From assembly GCA_902625035.1 (NCBI GenBank), contig CACNZK010000003.1:1-64000 (forward strand): a DNA stretch of 64,000 nt, in the 5' to 3' direction. Numbering within the stretch: position 1 is the first letter of the stretch; every line of letters begins with the position of its first letter. The stretch is from an uncultured Pelagibacteraceae bacterium. GTDB taxonomy: Bacteria > Pseudomonadota > Alphaproteobacteria > Pelagibacterales > Pelagibacteraceae. Under the pieces are notes generated by a model. It was not told where the DNA came from and did no database searches. It worked only from the letters and a program-made list of their open reading frames with translations. The translations under genes were made by a program, and so were the position numbers. Positions 8,221 through 18,454 of the stretch are shown one piece after another.

Positions 8221-11076
8221 ATGATTAAAAAGATAGTTATAAAGGGTGCAAAAGAACATAATTTAAAAAATATATCTTTAGAAATTCCAAAGGATAAATT
8301 TATTGTAATTACCGGACTATCTGGGTCAGGAAAATCTTCATTAGCGTTTGATACAATTTATGCAGAAGGTCAAAGAAGATATGTCGAAAGTTTATCCGCG
8401 TATGCGAGACAATTTTTAGATAAAATGAAAAAACCAAATGTAGATCTTATAGAGGGATTAAGTCCCGCAATATCAATAGAGCAAAAAAATACATCAAAAA
8501 ATCCTAGATCTACAGTTGCGACTGTTACCGAAATTTATGATTATATGAGGGTGTTATATGCTAGAGCTGGTATTCCATATTCACCATTCACTGGTAAACC
8601 AATCGAGTCACAAACAGTTAGTCAAATTGTAGATAAGATTAAAAAATTACCAAAAAAATCAACTATTTATCTTTATGCTCCTGTAGTTAGAGGAAGAAAA
8701 GGCGAATATAGAAAAGAGATTCTAAATTATAAAAAAAGAGGTTTTAGAAAAATCAAAATTGATGATGTTTTACACGATATTGAAAAAGCACCAGAACTTA
8801 ACAAGAAAGTTAAACATGATATATCAATACTTGTTGATAGAATAGTTCTTAACTCATCTTTAGGAAATCGACTCGCTGAAGGTATAGAAACTGCAATACA
8901 GCTTACAAATGGTCTATTATTTGTTGAATATGAGGATGAAACTTTGCCAAAAAAATTTAGAAAGATAGAAAAATTGATTTTTTCAACAAAATTTGCATGT
9001 CCTGAAAGTGGATTTACTATAGAAGAAATAGAACCTAGATTATTTTCTTTTAATAGTCCATTTGGTGCTTGTGAAGAATGTGAGGGTATTGGGATAAAAT
9101 TAAATGTTGATCCAAATTTAGTTGTACCAAATGAGAAAAAAAGTATAGCAGATGGTGCTATTGAACCATGGGCAAAAACAACAACATTATATTATGCTCA
9201 AACATTAAGTTCTCTTGCTAAACATTATGGATTTTCTCTCGAGGAAAAATGGTCAAAATTACCGAAAAAGATGAAAGATATTATTCTTTATGGATCTGAT
9301 GATGAAGAAATAAAGTTTTCATATGATGATGGTTATGAGAAATATTCACATAAAAAAACTTTTGAAGGTGTAATAAATAACTTAGAAAGAAGGTATCTAG
9401 AGACAGATAGTGATTGGAAAAGAGAGGAAATAGCTCAATATCAATCTGATACTAAATGTGAAAGATGTAATGGACATAGATTAAAAGATGAAGCTTTATG
9501 TGTGAAAATAGATGGTCTTCATATAAGTGAGGTCACTGAAAAATCGATCTCAGATGCTGCCATGTGGTTTGAAAATTTAAAAAATAATTTAGATAAAAGA
9601 CAAGTAAAAATTGCAGAACATATCTTAAAAGAAATTAATGAAAGATTGAATTTTTTACTCAATGTTGGTCTTGATTATCTGACCCTCTCTAGGGAGTCTG
9701 GAACTTTATCTGGTGGTGAATCTCAAAGAATAAGGTTAGCATCACAAATTGGTTCTGGTCTTACAGGTGTTTTATATGTTTTAGATGAACCATCAATAGG
9801 TCTTCATCAAAAAGATAACGTAAAGCTTATAAATGCTTTAAAAAGATTAAGAGATTTAGGTAATACAGTTATTGTAGTCGAACACGATACAGAAACAATG
9901 GAAAACGCTGATCATATAATTGATCTTGGACCGGAAGCTGGTAATAAAGGTGGTGAGGTTGTTGCTCAGGGATCAATAAAAGAAATAAGTCAAAATCAAA
10001 ATAGTATTACTGGAAAATATCTATCTAACAAATTTAAAATAAATATACCTTCAAAGAGAAGATTGGCCAAAAATGGAAGGTTTTTAGAAATAACAGGTGC
10101 AACTGGTAATAATCTTAACAATGTAAACTTAAAAATTCCATTGGGTAGTTTAACTTGTGTGACTGGAGTATCAGGTAGTGGAAAATCTACACTTATACTA
10201 CAAACTTTATATAATGCTTTAAATCTTACATTAAATAATAATAAATCTAGAAAAATTCCAAAACCATTTAAAGGTTTTAAAGGAACAGAATTGGTTGATA
10301 AGATCATCGACATCGATCAGTCACCAATAGGAAGAACTCCAAGATCTAATCCAGCAACCTATACAGGTGCCTTTGGTCCTATTAGAGACTGGTTTACTGG
10401 TTTACCTGAGTCAAAGTCTCGAGGTTATAAACCTGGAAGATTTTCATTTAATGTTAGAGGTGGTAGATGTGAAGCTTGTGAAGGAGATGGAGTCATTACT
10501 TATGAAATGCACTTTCTACCAGATGTTTATATTCAATGTGATGAATGTAAAGGCACCAGATACAATAGAGAAACTTTAGAAATCAAATTTAAAGATAAAA
10601 GTATTGCAGATGTCTTGAATATGACTGTTGATGAAGGTTGTGAATATTTTGAAAATATATCTAATATTAAAACTAAATTACTCACACTAAAAAAAGTTGG
10701 ACTGGGTTATATAAAAATTGGACAACAAGCAACTACTCTCTCAGGTGGTGAAGCACAACGAATAAAATTAGCTAAAGAATTGTCCAAAAGATCTACTGGT
10801 AGAACAATGTATATTTTAGATGAACCAACAACAGGTTTGCATCAACATGACATAAAAAAATTATTGGAAATTCTTCACACTTTTGTGGCTTTAGGAAATA
10901 CTGTGGTCGTAATTGAGCATAATTTAGATGTGATTAAAACAGCGGATTACATAGTAGATATGGGACCTGATGGAGGTGTTAAAGGTGGAAAAATTATCGC
11001 AGAAGGGAAACCAGAGGAAATTTGTAAAATTAATGAGAGCTACACTGGAAAATTTTTAAAACCTCTCTTAAGTTAA
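8221..11076 (+). CDS. uvrA: UvrABC excinuclease subunit A
   Basis: UvrA recognises DNA damage in nucleotide excision repair and loads UvrB. The 951-residue protein has two ABC ATPase modules, with Walker A motifs GLSGSGKSS near residue 32 and GVSGSGKST near 646, and [12 protein letters not shown] and [12 protein letters not shown] signatures. Zinc-finger cysteines are present: CEEC with an upstream Cys in the first insertion module, CERC, and the CEAC...CDEC finger in the C-terminal half. Length and motif order are normal. The upstream 90 bp contains no GAAC or GTTC word, so the SOS box found before lexA is absent here. Confidence 0.98.
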   Translation: MIKKIVIKGAKEHNLKNISLEIPKDKFIVITGLSGSGKSSLAFDTIYAEGQRRYVESLSAYARQFLDKMKKPNVDLIEGLSPAISIEQKNTSKNPRSTVATVTEIYDYMRVLYARAGIPYSPFTGKPIESQTVSQIVDKIKKLPKKSTIYLYAPVVRGRKGEYRKEILNYKKRGFRKIKIDDVLHDIEKAPELNKKVKHDISILVDRIVLNSSLGNRLAEGIETAIQLTNGLLFVEYEDETLPKKFRKIEKLIFSTKFACPESGFTIEEIEPRLFSFNSPFGACEECEGIGIKLNVDPNLVVPNEKKSIADGAIEPWAKTTTLYYAQTLSSLAKHYGFSLEEKWSKLPKKMKDIILYGSDDEEIKFSYDDGYEKYSHKKTFEGVINNLERRYLETDSDWKREEIAQYQSDTKCERCNGHRLKDEALCVKIDGLHISEVTEKSISDAAMWFENLKNNLDKRQVKIAEHILKEINERLNFLLNVGLDYLTLSRESGTLSGGESQRIRLASQIGSGLTGVLYVLDEPSIGLHQKDNVKLINALKRLRDLGNTVIVVEHDTETMENADHIIDLGPEAGNKGGEVVAQGSIKEISQNQNSITGKYLSNKFKINIPSKRRLAKNGRFLEITGATGNNLNNVNLKIPLGSLTCVTGVSGSGKSTLILQTLYNALNLTLNNNKSRKIPKPFKGFKGTELVDKIIDIDQSPIGRTPRSNPATYTGAFGPIRDWFTGLPESKSRGYKPGRFSFNVRGGRCEACEGDGVITYEMHFLPDVYIQCDECKGTRYNRETLEIKFKDKSIADVLNMTVDEGCEYFENISNIKTKLLTLKKVGLGYIKIGQQATTLSGGEAQRIKLAKELSKRSTGRTMYILDEPTTGLHQHDIKKLLEILHTFVALGNTVVVIEHNLDVIKTADYIVDMGPDGGVKGGKIIAEGKPEEICKINESYTGKFLKPLLS

Positions 11077-11118
11077 AAAAACATTGTTATATCTAATCTT
11101 GATTAGTATATTTAGATT

Positions 11119-11721
11119 ATGGGGAAATTACTTTCATCTCTACCAAGAACAATTCATGCATCCTTAGCTCTTGCAGTAATTGTTTTTTTGGGGTTATTTT
11201 ATCAAAATGAAGGTTTTAGCTTTGATAGATTGTTTTGGGCATGGTTAACAAGATTTTTTCATGTTTTATTTGCTATAATGTGGATTGGACTACTTTGGTA
11301 TTTTAATTTTGTACAGATTCCAAATATGAGTAAAATACCAGACGAGCAAAAACCTGCTATTGGTAAAGTTATTGCTCCAGCAGCTTTATTTTATTTTAGA
11401 TGGGCAGCGGCACTTACGATTCTTTCGGGAGTTATACTTGCTTGGTTGAACGGATATCTTCACGACGCTATGACTTTAAGTATAAACTCAGGAGTACCAA
11501 AGCATACTGCTATTGGGATTGGAATGTGGTTAGGCCTTATTATGGCATTTAATGTTTGGTTTGTGATTTGGCCAAACCAAAAAAGAGCTTTAGGTATAGT
11601 TGAATGTGAACCTGAAGTAAAAGCAAAATCAGCTACAACAGCAATGCTGTTTTCAAGGACTAATACTTTATTGTCGTTGCCAATGCTACTTTCGATGGTG
11701 GCTGCTCAAAACTTATATTAA
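11119..11721 (+). CDS. PuuD-like (Urate_ox_N family) integral membrane protein without cytochrome c domain
   Basis: A 200-residue membrane protein with about five hydrophobic segments (near 15-30, 36-64, 90-110, 130-152 and 180-197). The RFFHVLFAIMWIGLLWYFNF motif with its histidine, and the FYFRWAAALTILSG and GMWLGLIMAFNVWFVIWPNQK stretches, match my memory of the membrane domain of the urate oxidase PuuD (DUF989 family). In full-length PuuD this domain is followed by a C-terminal cytochrome c; here the protein ends after the last helix with no CXXCH. It is 42 bp downstream of uvrA, and its TAA is shared with the secF stop through TTAA. The function is not established; urate oxidation should not be assumed. 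Confidence 0.6.
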   Translation: MGKLLSSLPRTIHASLALAVIVFLGLFYQNEGFSFDRLFWAWLTRFFHVLFAIMWIGLLWYFNFVQIPNMSKIPDEQKPAIGKVIAPAALFYFRWAAALTILSGVILAWLNGYLHDAMTLSINSGVPKHTAIGIGMWLGLIMAFNVWFVIWPNQKRALGIVECEPEVKAKSATTAMLFSRTNTLLSLPMLLSMVAAQNLY

Positions 11722-12602
11722 TTTTTGTCCTCTTTAAGAACTGTCTTTTGAGATACATTAAGTCTGACTAACACTGTGTTTGCAATGTAAATCGATGAAT
11801 AAGTACCAAAAATCACTCCAAATATCATAGCTAAAGAAAAACCTTTCAACACTTCGCCGCCAAAAAAGAAAATGGAAAGTAAAGCTAATAAAGTTGTTAT
11901 GGAAGTTATTAAAGTTCTAGATAAAGTTTCATTAATAGAAATATTAGTTAACTCAAAAATTTTAATATCTGAATATTTTCTTAGATTCTCTCTTACTCTA
12001 TCGAAAATAACAACTGTATCATTCATTGAATATCCAACTATAGTTAATACAGCAGCAATTATTGAAAGATTGATCTCTAGACCCAATAAAGAAAAGACAC
12101 CAAGTGTAACAATTACATCATGAAATAAAGCTGCAATAGCACCCAAACTGAATTGCCACTCAAATCTTATCCAAATATAAACAAGCATTAAAAACAAAGC
12201 TACAGATATTGCAATTACACCTGATCTTAATAATTCAGCACTTACTTTAGGACCAACATTTTCTACTCTTCTGAAATTAAAATTATTTCCGAGTGATTTA
12301 TCTAAATTCTTTTTAATCTCTTCAATTACATTTTTATTTTCGTTATTTTCAAATTTGATTAAAAAATCAGTTTCATTACCAAAATTTTTAACTGATACAT
12401 CACCTAAATTCATTTGACTTAAATTATCTCTAATTGAAGAAACATTAATTTTTGTATCTGTAGATCTTAATTCAATAAGAGTTCCACCCTTAAAATCTAT
12501 TCCAAAATTTAATCCTTTAAATGTAAGTAACAACAAGGAAATAATTATTAAGGATAGTGAAAGAATATTAAATTTATTGTAAAATTTGTTAAAAGCGATC
12601 AT
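11718..12602 (-). CDS. secF: Protein translocase subunit SecF
   Basis: SecF works with SecD to pull exported proteins through the SecYEG channel using proton-motive force. The 294-residue protein has an N-terminal membrane segment followed by GIDFKGGTLIELR, a periplasmic domain to about residue 125, and a C-terminal membrane block with the conserved TIVGYSMNDTVVIFDRVREN segment. It directly follows secD with no gap between the secD stop and the secF ATG, so the two are cotranscribed. The stop overlaps that of the convergent PuuD-like gene by four bases. Confidence 0.97.
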   Translation of the reverse strand: MIAFNKFYNKFNILSLSLIIISLLLLTFKGLNFGIDFKGGTLIELRSTDTKINVSSIRDNLSQMNLGDVSVKNFGNETDFLIKFENNENKNVIEEIKKNLDKSLGNNFNFRRVENVGPKVSAELLRSGVIAISVALFLMLVYIWIRFEWQFSLGAIAALFHDVIVTLGVFSLLGLEINLSIIAAVLTIVGYSMNDTVVIFDRVRENLRKYSDIKIFELTNISINETLSRTLITSITTLLALLSIFFFGGEVLKGFSLAMIFGVIFGTYSSIYIANTVLVRLNVSQKTVLKEDKN

Positions 12603-14156
12603 CTAAATTAGTCCCTCTTTTTCTTTATTTTTTGATACATACAAAACAGTTAATAATCTTGCGATAAAATAAACTGTAAATAGAGTTGTGAATATCCCAA
12701 CACCTAATGTTAATGAGAAACCTTTAATCGGACCCGATCCCATAAAAAATAAAATAATTGCTGCTAATAAAGTGGTTATATTAGCATCTAAAATAGCAGT
12801 TCTTGATTTTGTATAACCACTGTCAAATGCAATTAAATTATTTTTTTCATTCTTAAGTTCTTCTTTGATCCTCTCAAAAATTAGAACATTTGCATCAACG
12901 GCCATACCTACAGTAAGAATTATTCCTGCTATGCCTGGTAAAGTTAGAGTTGCTTCGAATAAAGTTAATATTCCAACCAATATAAAAAGATTTAATATTA
13001 AAGCAATATTTGTAATGATCCCAAAAATTTTATATTTAACAAATATAAAAAGTATGACCAATATAAAACCAATTAACAAAGCAATCATACCTGCATTTAT
13101 AGAGTCTTGACCTAAATCTGGACCGACAGTTCTTTCTTCAATTATATTAAGAGGTGCTGGCAATGCTCCTGATCTTAAAAGTAAAGCAAGATCTGTTGCT
13201 GATTGAAATGTAAATCCACCAGTAATTTGACCAGATCCAGTTGCAATTGTATCTCTAATCACTGGTGCGCTAATTATTTTACCATCCAAAACAATAGCTA
13301 ATCTTTTACCTATACCAGTAGATGTAGCTTTTCCAAATCTTTTTGCTCCTACTCTATCCAAAGAAAAGGTCACAACAGTCTCATTATTTCCAGTATCCAT
13401 TCTTGGTTGAGCATCTAACAAATTATCACCACTGAGTATAATTCTCTTACTAACTATTGCTTCTTCAGAACCGTCCTCGAATGTTAATTTTTCTGCTCCA
13501 AATGAGTCTTCATTATTATTCGTAACAAATCTGAATGTTAAATTGGCAGTCTTTCCTAATAAAGACTTTATTCTCATTGGATCATCTAAACCTGGTAATT
13601 CAACTAAAATTCTATCATTGCCTCTTTTAAGAATATTTGGTTCATTTGTTCCAATTTCGTCAATTCTTCTTCTGACTATTTCTAATGCTTGATCCTGAGA
13701 AGAAGTTTTTAAATTAATGATACCTTGCTTAGAGTAAGAAACTTTAAAAAAATCATTTTCTTCAATTATATCTAATTGATGAGATTTAAATCTTTGATAA
13801 TAAGGATTTAATTTACTTTCCTCTGAAACAAATTCATCCAAAATAGCCTGCCGAGAATTTTCATCAGAAGTAAATAATAAGGTTTGATTTAAAAGTTTGA
13901 AATTTGTAGTTTTAATATTTTTCTCTTTAAAATAATTTCTTATCGTAACTGTTAAATTTTGAAGTTTTTGTTCAATTACTGGATCGTTATCAATTTCAAG
14001 CAAAAGATAAGATCCACCTTGTAGATCTAAACCTAAATTAATTTTTTTATTTAATATTTCATTATCAAATTTAAAAAGATTTGATGAGGCAATTAATATA
14101 AAAAATAAAGAAATTAATGTAATGAAAATAATTCTTATTTTTGAAAAATATAACAC
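12603..14156 (-). CDS. secD: Protein translocase subunit SecD
   Basis: SecD is the large partner of SecF and carries most of the periplasmic domain that drives late steps of Sec export. At 517 residues it shows the N-terminal membrane anchor, LGLDLQGGSYLLLEID, the repeated RIDEIGTNEP and RILVELPGLDDP signatures of the periplasmic domain, then the C-terminal six-helix block with GIAGIILTVGMAVDANVLIF. Length is typical of alphaproteobacterial SecD. It lies 16 bp downstream of yajC, forming the usual yajC-secD-secF unit. Confidence 0.98.
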   Translation of the reverse strand: MLYFSKIRIIFITLISLFFILIASSNLFKFDNEILNKKINLGLDLQGGSYLLLEIDNDPVIEQKLQNLTVTIRNYFKEKNIKTTNFKLLNQTLLFTSDENSRQAILDEFVSEESKLNPYYQRFKSHQLDIIEENDFFKVSYSKQGIINLKTSSQDQALEIVRRRIDEIGTNEPNILKRGNDRILVELPGLDDPMRIKSLLGKTANLTFRFVTNNNEDSFGAEKLTFEDGSEEAIVSKRIILSGDNLLDAQPRMDTGNNETVVTFSLDRVGAKRFGKATSTGIGKRLAIVLDGKIISAPVIRDTIATGSGQITGGFTFQSATDLALLLRSGALPAPLNIIEERTVGPDLGQDSINAGMIALLIGFILVILFIFVKYKIFGIITNIALILNLFILVGILTLFEATLTLPGIAGIILTVGMAVDANVLIFERIKEELKNEKNNLIAFDSGYTKSRTAILDANITTLLAAIILFFMGSGPIKGFSLTLGVGIFTTLFTVYFIARLLTVLYVSKNKEKEGLI

Positions 14157-14172
14157 TTTATATTAACAAAAA

Positions 14173-14460
14173 TTATTTTTTAACTTCTTGGGAATTCATT
14201 AGACTTTGAACACCGGTACCTCTAATTACTTCAACTGTTACATTATCAGCAATTTCCACTTCAATCTTATCATTGTCGATAACTCTTGAAATTGTACCAG
14301 TGATACCACCAGAAGTTACAATCTTGTCACCTTTTTTCAAACTCTCAACCATAGCTTTATGTTCTTTAACTTTCTTTTGCTGAGGTCTTATTAAGAAAAA
14401 ATAAAAAATAACAAAAATTAAAATTAACGGTATAAATTGACCTATTCCTGCACTATCCAT
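14173..14460 (-). CDS. yajC: Preprotein translocase accessory subunit YajC
   Basis: YajC is a small single-span inner-membrane protein that associates with SecDF. The 95-residue product has one membrane helix near residues 8-24, the FLIRPQQKKVKEHKAMVESLKKGD signature split over residues 22-45, and a short soluble beta domain with VTSGGITGTI. It sits at the head of yajC-secD-secF, with 54 bp separating it from serS; that gap contains a TATAAA near 14490 on the minus strand that could belong to a promoter, but I could not fix a clear -35. Confidence 0.96.
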   Translation of the reverse strand: MDSAGIGQFIPLILIFVIFYFFLIRPQQKKVKEHKAMVESLKKGDKIVTSGGITGTISRVIDNDKIEVEIADNVTVEVIRGTGVQSLMNSQEVKK

Positions 14461-14514
14461 AAAACTCCTTAATTAAAATTGACTATTTATACTATCTAAA
14501 AGATTAAAACAACT

Positions 14515-15774
14515 TTATTTGACAGAAATTTTTTCCAAATTGTCCATATACGGTCTTAAAACTTTTGGAATTATTATCGTACCATCTTTTTTTTGATAAT
14601 TTTCTAAAATTGCTATCAAAGTTCTACCCACTGCTAGACCACTTCCATTTAAAGTACCAACATAAAGAGTCTCTTTTTTCTGATTCTTATATCTTGCTTT
14701 CATTCTCACAGCTTGAAAAGTTGAACAAGATGAACAAGAAGAAATTTCTCTATATTTTTTTTCTGAAGGAAGCCAAACTTCAATGTCATAAGTTTTTTCA
14801 GCACTAAATCCCATATCACCACTACATAGGATCATTTTTCTGTATGGTAACTCTAATAGATCTAAAATTGATGTTGCACATTTCGTCATTCTCTCAAGCT
14901 CTTCTAGGCATTTTTCTTGTTCAACAATACTTACCATTTCGACTTTATAAAACTGGTGTTGTCTAATCATTCCTTTTGTATCTTTTCCATAACTACCCGC
15001 CTCTTTTCTAAAGCATGGTGTAGATGCAACAAATCTCATTGGAAGATCTTTTTGATTAATAATCTGATCTTTAACAATATTAGTTAAAATCACTTCTGCA
15101 GTAGGTATCAAAAACTTTCTTTCCCCATTATCATCCAGTTTGATTTCAAATTGATCATTTTCAAATTTAGGAAGTTGACCTGTACCAAACATTGTGCTTT
15201 CAGAAGCAAATAAAGGTGGTGAAATTTCTTCATAACCATATTTCAATATGTGCGTATCTAACATAAAATTTGAGATAGCCCTTTCTAATAATGCCAGTTT
15301 ATTTTTGACAAATACAAACCGTGAGCCTGTAGTTTTTGTGGCTAGGTCAAAATCAAGCATTCCAAGTTTTTCACCTAATTCATAATGTGACAAAGGTTTA
15401 AAATCAAAATTTGGTATTTGACCTGATTTCATTATTTCTACGTTATCATTTTCGTCTTTACCATTTGGAACATCTTTATGAGGAATATTCGGGATAAATG
15501 ATAAAATTTTATCTAGTTGGTCTTTTATTATTTTTTGCTGTTTTGATATTTCGTCTATTTCATTTGAAATTTCTTTTGATTTTTTAAATAATTTTTCATC
15601 TTTAGATTTTGAAATTTCTTTCTTTTCATTTTCTAAAGACTCTTTTTTTTGAATAAAATTTCTATTTTTGATATCTAAATCTTTAAGTTCCTTAAAATCT
15701 ATCTTCAGAAATCTACCTTTCAAAGCATCTTTAAAACCATCAAAATTTTTTCTTATTTCCTCTAAGTTATGCAT
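14515..15774 (-). CDS. serS: Seryl-tRNA synthetase
   Basis: Charges tRNA-Ser with serine in the cytoplasm. The 419-residue protein has the N-terminal antiparallel coiled coil (rich in K and E, about residues 30-105) and a class II catalytic core with motif 2 around RFVASTPCFRKEAGSYGKDTKG and motif 3 ending in NGSGLAVGRTLIAILENYQ. Its ATG overlaps the 3' end of tatC by 8 bp, so it belongs to the same run. In many alphaproteobacteria surE and pcm follow serS; here yajC comes next. Confidence 0.98.
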   Translation of the reverse strand: MHNLEEIRKNFDGFKDALKGRFLKIDFKELKDLDIKNRNFIQKKESLENEKKEISKSKDEKLFKKSKEISNEIDEISKQQKIIKDQLDKILSFIPNIPHKDVPNGKDENDNVEIMKSGQIPNFDFKPLSHYELGEKLGMLDFDLATKTTGSRFVFVKNKLALLERAISNFMLDTHILKYGYEEISPPLFASESTMFGTGQLPKFENDQFEIKLDDNGERKFLIPTAEVILTNIVKDQIINQKDLPMRFVASTPCFRKEAGSYGKDTKGMIRQHQFYKVEMVSIVEQEKCLEELERMTKCATSILDLLELPYRKMILCSGDMGFSAEKTYDIEVWLPSEKKYREISSCSSCSTFQAVRMKARYKNQKKETLYVGTLNGSGLAVGRTLIAILENYQKKDGTIIIPKVLRPYMDNLEKISVK

Positions 15775-16537
15775 TAGAATCTTTAAATTTCTTGTCCTCT
15801 ATAAACTTTACAGAAAAAATTGATAATTCATATAAAATTAATAATGGAATCGCTAAACCAATTTGGGTTATAGGGTCAGGTGGTGTTAATAATGCTGCTG
15901 CTGCAAAAATTATAACTACAACATATTTTCTTCTTTTTTTTAAAAATTCAGAATCAACAATACCAATTCTTGCTAGTAAACTTAAGACCACAGGTAATTG
16001 AAAACTTATACCAAAAGCGAAAATAAGTTTCATGACTAGTGATAAATATTCATTTACCTTAGCTTCTAACTGAATCGGTAAATTTGTAGATAAACCTGTA
16101 CTTTCAAATGATAAAAAAAACTTTATCGCTAATGGCATTATCAAATAATAAACTAACATTCCTCCAAGAAAAAAAAGAACAGGAGTTAATATTAGATAAG
16201 GTAATATTGCATGCTTTTCATGTTTGTATAAACCAGGCGCTATAAATTTCCAAATTTGCATTAATATAAACGGGCAAGTGACAAAGAATGCTGTGAAGAA
16301 AGAAATTTTTAGATATGTTAAAAAGGTTTCTTGAAGAGCGGTAAATATTAATCGTCTTTCAGTTCCATCGTCTTTAACGGCTTGAGCGAAAGGATCTACT
16401 AAAAAACCATACAAATGTTCTGCAAAAAAATAACATCCAATAAAAAAAACAATTAGAAAAATAAAACTATGTATAAGTCTTTTTCTTAGTTCAGCTAAAT
16501 GGCTTACAAAACCATCTTCTTTATCATTCTGACTCAT
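15767..16537 (-). CDS. tatC: Sec-independent protein translocase TatC
   Basis: TatC is the receptor that binds twin-arginine signal peptides and nucleates the folded-protein export channel. The 256-residue polytopic protein starts with the conserved FVSHLAELRKRLIHSF cytoplasmic segment, has FFTAFFVTCPFILMQIWKFIAPGLYKHEK in pieces near residues 78-107, and the FAFGISFQLPVVLSLL and RRKYVVVIIFAAAALLTPPDPITQ signatures. Six membrane helices are plausible. Its start overlaps tatB by 14 bp and it overlaps serS by 8 bp. Confidence 0.98.
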   Translation of the reverse strand: MSQNDKEDGFVSHLAELRKRLIHSFIFLIVFFIGCYFFAEHLYGFLVDPFAQAVKDDGTERRLIFTALQETFLTYLKISFFTAFFVTCPFILMQIWKFIAPGLYKHEKHAILPYLILTPVLFFLGGMLVYYLIMPLAIKFFLSFESTGLSTNLPIQLEAKVNEYLSLVMKLIFAFGISFQLPVVLSLLARIGIVDSEFLKKRRKYVVVIIFAAAALLTPPDPITQIGLAIPLLILYELSIFSVKFIEDKKFKDSNA

Positions 16538-16739
16538 GTTTTTTTTCTTCTTTTTTTTCTAATTTATCATTTTCAATATCAATATTTGAAACTTCATTTT
16601 GGACATTATTAATATAGTTCTTAATTGTACCAATCCATGAGCCAACTTTTTTTAACATTATTGGGAAATCTTTTGGTCCAAGAACAACTATAGCTATTGC
16701 TACGATAATTAAAATCTCAAACCAACCAATAGTAGGCAT
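16524..16739 (-). CDS. tatB: Sec-independent protein translocase TatB
   Basis: TatB pairs with TatC in the twin-arginine receptor complex. The 71-residue protein has the N-terminal helix with IGWFEILIIVAIAIVVLGPKDFP, here seen in residues 3-25, where the LGPKDFP element separates TatB from TatA. An amphipathic helix and a charged tail follow. It is short for TatB, whose C-terminal tail is often over 100 residues, so the tail is trimmed. Gene order tatA-tatB-tatC supports the assignment. Confidence 0.92.
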   Translation of the reverse strand: MPTIGWFEILIIVAIAIVVLGPKDFPIMLKKVGSWIGTIKNYINNVQNEVSNIDIENDKLEKKEEKKHESE

Positions 16740-16744
16740 GTGAT

Positions 16745-16945
16745 TTAATCTTTTTTGTTATTATCTTGATTATCTTCGGAAATATTTTTAGGTTCGTTGT
16801 CATCAGTAACATCTGATGCCATACCTTTTTTGAAGCTCTTAATTCCTTTAGCAACATCTCCCATCAGACTTGAAATCTTACCTCTTCCAAAAAGTAACAC
16901 TACAAGTATAACAACAATTGCTATCTGCCAAATTCCTATGCTCAT
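16745..16945 (-). CDS. tatA: Sec-independent protein translocase TatA
   Basis: TatA multimers form the transport element of the Tat system. The 66-residue protein has the short N-terminal helix ([16 protein letters not shown]), the hinge FGRGKI and an amphipathic helix [14 protein letters not shown], then an acidic tail. The usual KIPEL reads KISSL here, a mild change. It lies five bases upstream of tatB and 55 bases downstream of scpB. The M48 protease in this window, with its RRKFL N-terminus, is a possible Tat substrate. Confidence 0.95.
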   Translation of the reverse strand: MSIGIWQIAIVVILVVLLFGRGKISSLMGDVAKGIKSFKKGMASDVTDDNEPKNISEDNQDNNKKD

Positions 16946-17000
16946 AGAAAAGTTATATATCTTTTACTCTCAATTTTAAAGTGACTTTTTTTAACCTAAG

Positions 17001-17708
17001 TTATGAATTCTTATTTTTCTCCTCAGAGTCCAAAGTGCTGCTTAGCATTTCATCAATATTCGAATAAATATCCTCTTTTTTACCATCTTGTTTCTCTCTA
17101 TAAAATTTACCAGTTCCAAAAATTGCATTATCAATATTTGTACTATCGATAAGACCAACAGCACCCAATTCATCAACGGTCGGTAAATCGGATAACTTTT
17201 GAAGATTAAAATGACTTAAAAAATCATCAGTCGTAACATATTGAATTGGTTTTCCGGGTACATCTTTTCTACCACTTGGTTTTACCCAGTTTAACTCCAT
17301 CAAAATTTCAAGAGTATTTGTGCCAAATGCAACACCTCTAATTTCCTCAATTTCAGCACGCGTCACTGGTTGATGATAAACAATGATTGCAAGTGTTTCA
17401 ATTGCAGCTCTTGATAATTTTTTTTCAACAGTTTTTTCTTGTTTCATAATTTCAGAAAGATTTGGGGATGTTCTAAATGACCATTTTTTTGAGATACACA
17501 CTAAATTAATACCTCGATTAGAGTATTCTTTTTGTAATTTTAATAAAATTTTTTCAACATTAGATTTTTTTGAAATCTTGTTTTCTATAGTTTCAATATC
17601 AAGTGGCTCAGCTGCTGCAAAAACTATTGCTTCAATTTCTTTTTCAATTGTGGATAATTTATTAGGAAAATCAATAACATTATCTTTTTTTGTAATCTTT
17701 TTATTCAT
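17001..17708 (-). CDS. scpB: Segregation and condensation protein B
   Basis: ScpB is the winged-helix partner of ScpA in the bacterial SMC condensin complex. The 235-residue protein has the family core with IEAIVFAAAEPLDIETIE near residue 24, the LSRAAIETLAIIVYHQPVTRAEIEEIRGV region in pieces near 95-125 and PIQYVTTDDFLSHFNLQKLSDLP near 152-175. A charged low-complexity tail follows. The ATG shares one base with the scpA TAA, so the two are translationally coupled. Confidence 0.96.
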   Translation of the reverse strand: MNKKITKKDNVIDFPNKLSTIEKEIEAIVFAAAEPLDIETIENKISKKSNVEKILLKLQKEYSNRGINLVCISKKWSFRTSPNLSEIMKQEKTVEKKLSRAAIETLAIIVYHQPVTRAEIEEIRGVAFGTNTLEILMELNWVKPSGRKDVPGKPIQYVTTDDFLSHFNLQKLSDLPTVDELGAVGLIDSTNIDNAIFGTGKFYREKQDGKKEDIYSNIDEMLSSTLDSEEKNKNS

Positions 17709-18445
17709 TATTTTTCCTTAATAAAAATATCATCAAATAAATTTTCTTGTTTAATCTTTAAATTACCTTCTTTAACAAGTTCAAGTGATCCTGCAAATAT
17801 ACCTGCTGTACCAGTTTTTTTGTACTTTGTAACGCTCTTAAAATTTTTAGGTATCAAGTCCTCTAATTTTTTCCAATCAGTTAGTTTTCCAAAAAAATCT
17901 CTAATTGTCTTAATCCCCTCCTCAGTCGTAAAAACAGGGAGTTTTGGGATATTTATTTTTTGAAAATCTTTGGTCATTATAATTGTCGAATATGTTTTTA
18001 GTAATTCAAATAAATTTACTTTAATTTCACTATTATAGATTGGTCTAAAACCTGCCCTTACCCCTCTTGTTCTAATTTCACGCCCTAATCTTTTACGTTT
18101 TAACATTTGTTCTGATAATAATCTTATTAATTCTAATTTTTTAAGTTGGAGTTTTAGTTTTTCTGCTACTTCTTGGACTTTAAACTCTTCTTCAGGTGTT
18201 CCTGGTAAAAGAAGTTTAGATTTCAAATAAGCAAGCCATGTAGCCATAAGTAAATACTCAGATGCGGACTCTAGATTTAGATTCTTTTGATTTGTTATAA
18301 AATCATGGAATTGATCTGCTAATTTTGTAATGGAAATATTCTCTAAATTTACTTTTTGAGATTTCGCAAGGTCAAGTAATATGTCTAATGGACCGTTATA
18401 ATTTTCAATATCAACACTAAAAAGTGAGGAATCATTTTTTGTCAT
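17708..18445 (-). CDS. scpA: Segregation and condensation protein A
   Basis: ScpA is the kleisin that bridges SMC heads and, with ScpB, compacts and segregates the chromosome. The 245-residue protein shows the N-terminal kleisin signature YNGPLDILLDLAKSQKVNLENI and the ATWLAYLKSKLLLP segment near residues 68-81. The C-terminal part has the winged-helix region reaching SLELVKEGNL near residue 221-230. It follows nagZ by 9 bp and overlaps scpB by one base. Neighbour order nagZ-scpA-scpB-tatA is common in alphaproteobacteria. Confidence 0.96.
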   Translation of the reverse strand: MTKNDSSLFSVDIENYNGPLDILLDLAKSQKVNLENISITKLADQFHDFITNQKNLNLESASEYLLMATWLAYLKSKLLLPGTPEEEFKVQEVAEKLKLQLKKLELIRLLSEQMLKRKRLGREIRTRGVRAGFRPIYNSEIKVNLFELLKTYSTIIMTKDFQKINIPKLPVFTTEEGIKTIRDFFGKLTDWKKLEDLIPKNFKSVTKYKKTGTAGIFAGSLELVKEGNLKIKQENLFDDIFIKEK

Positions 18446-18454
18446 AAACCAATA

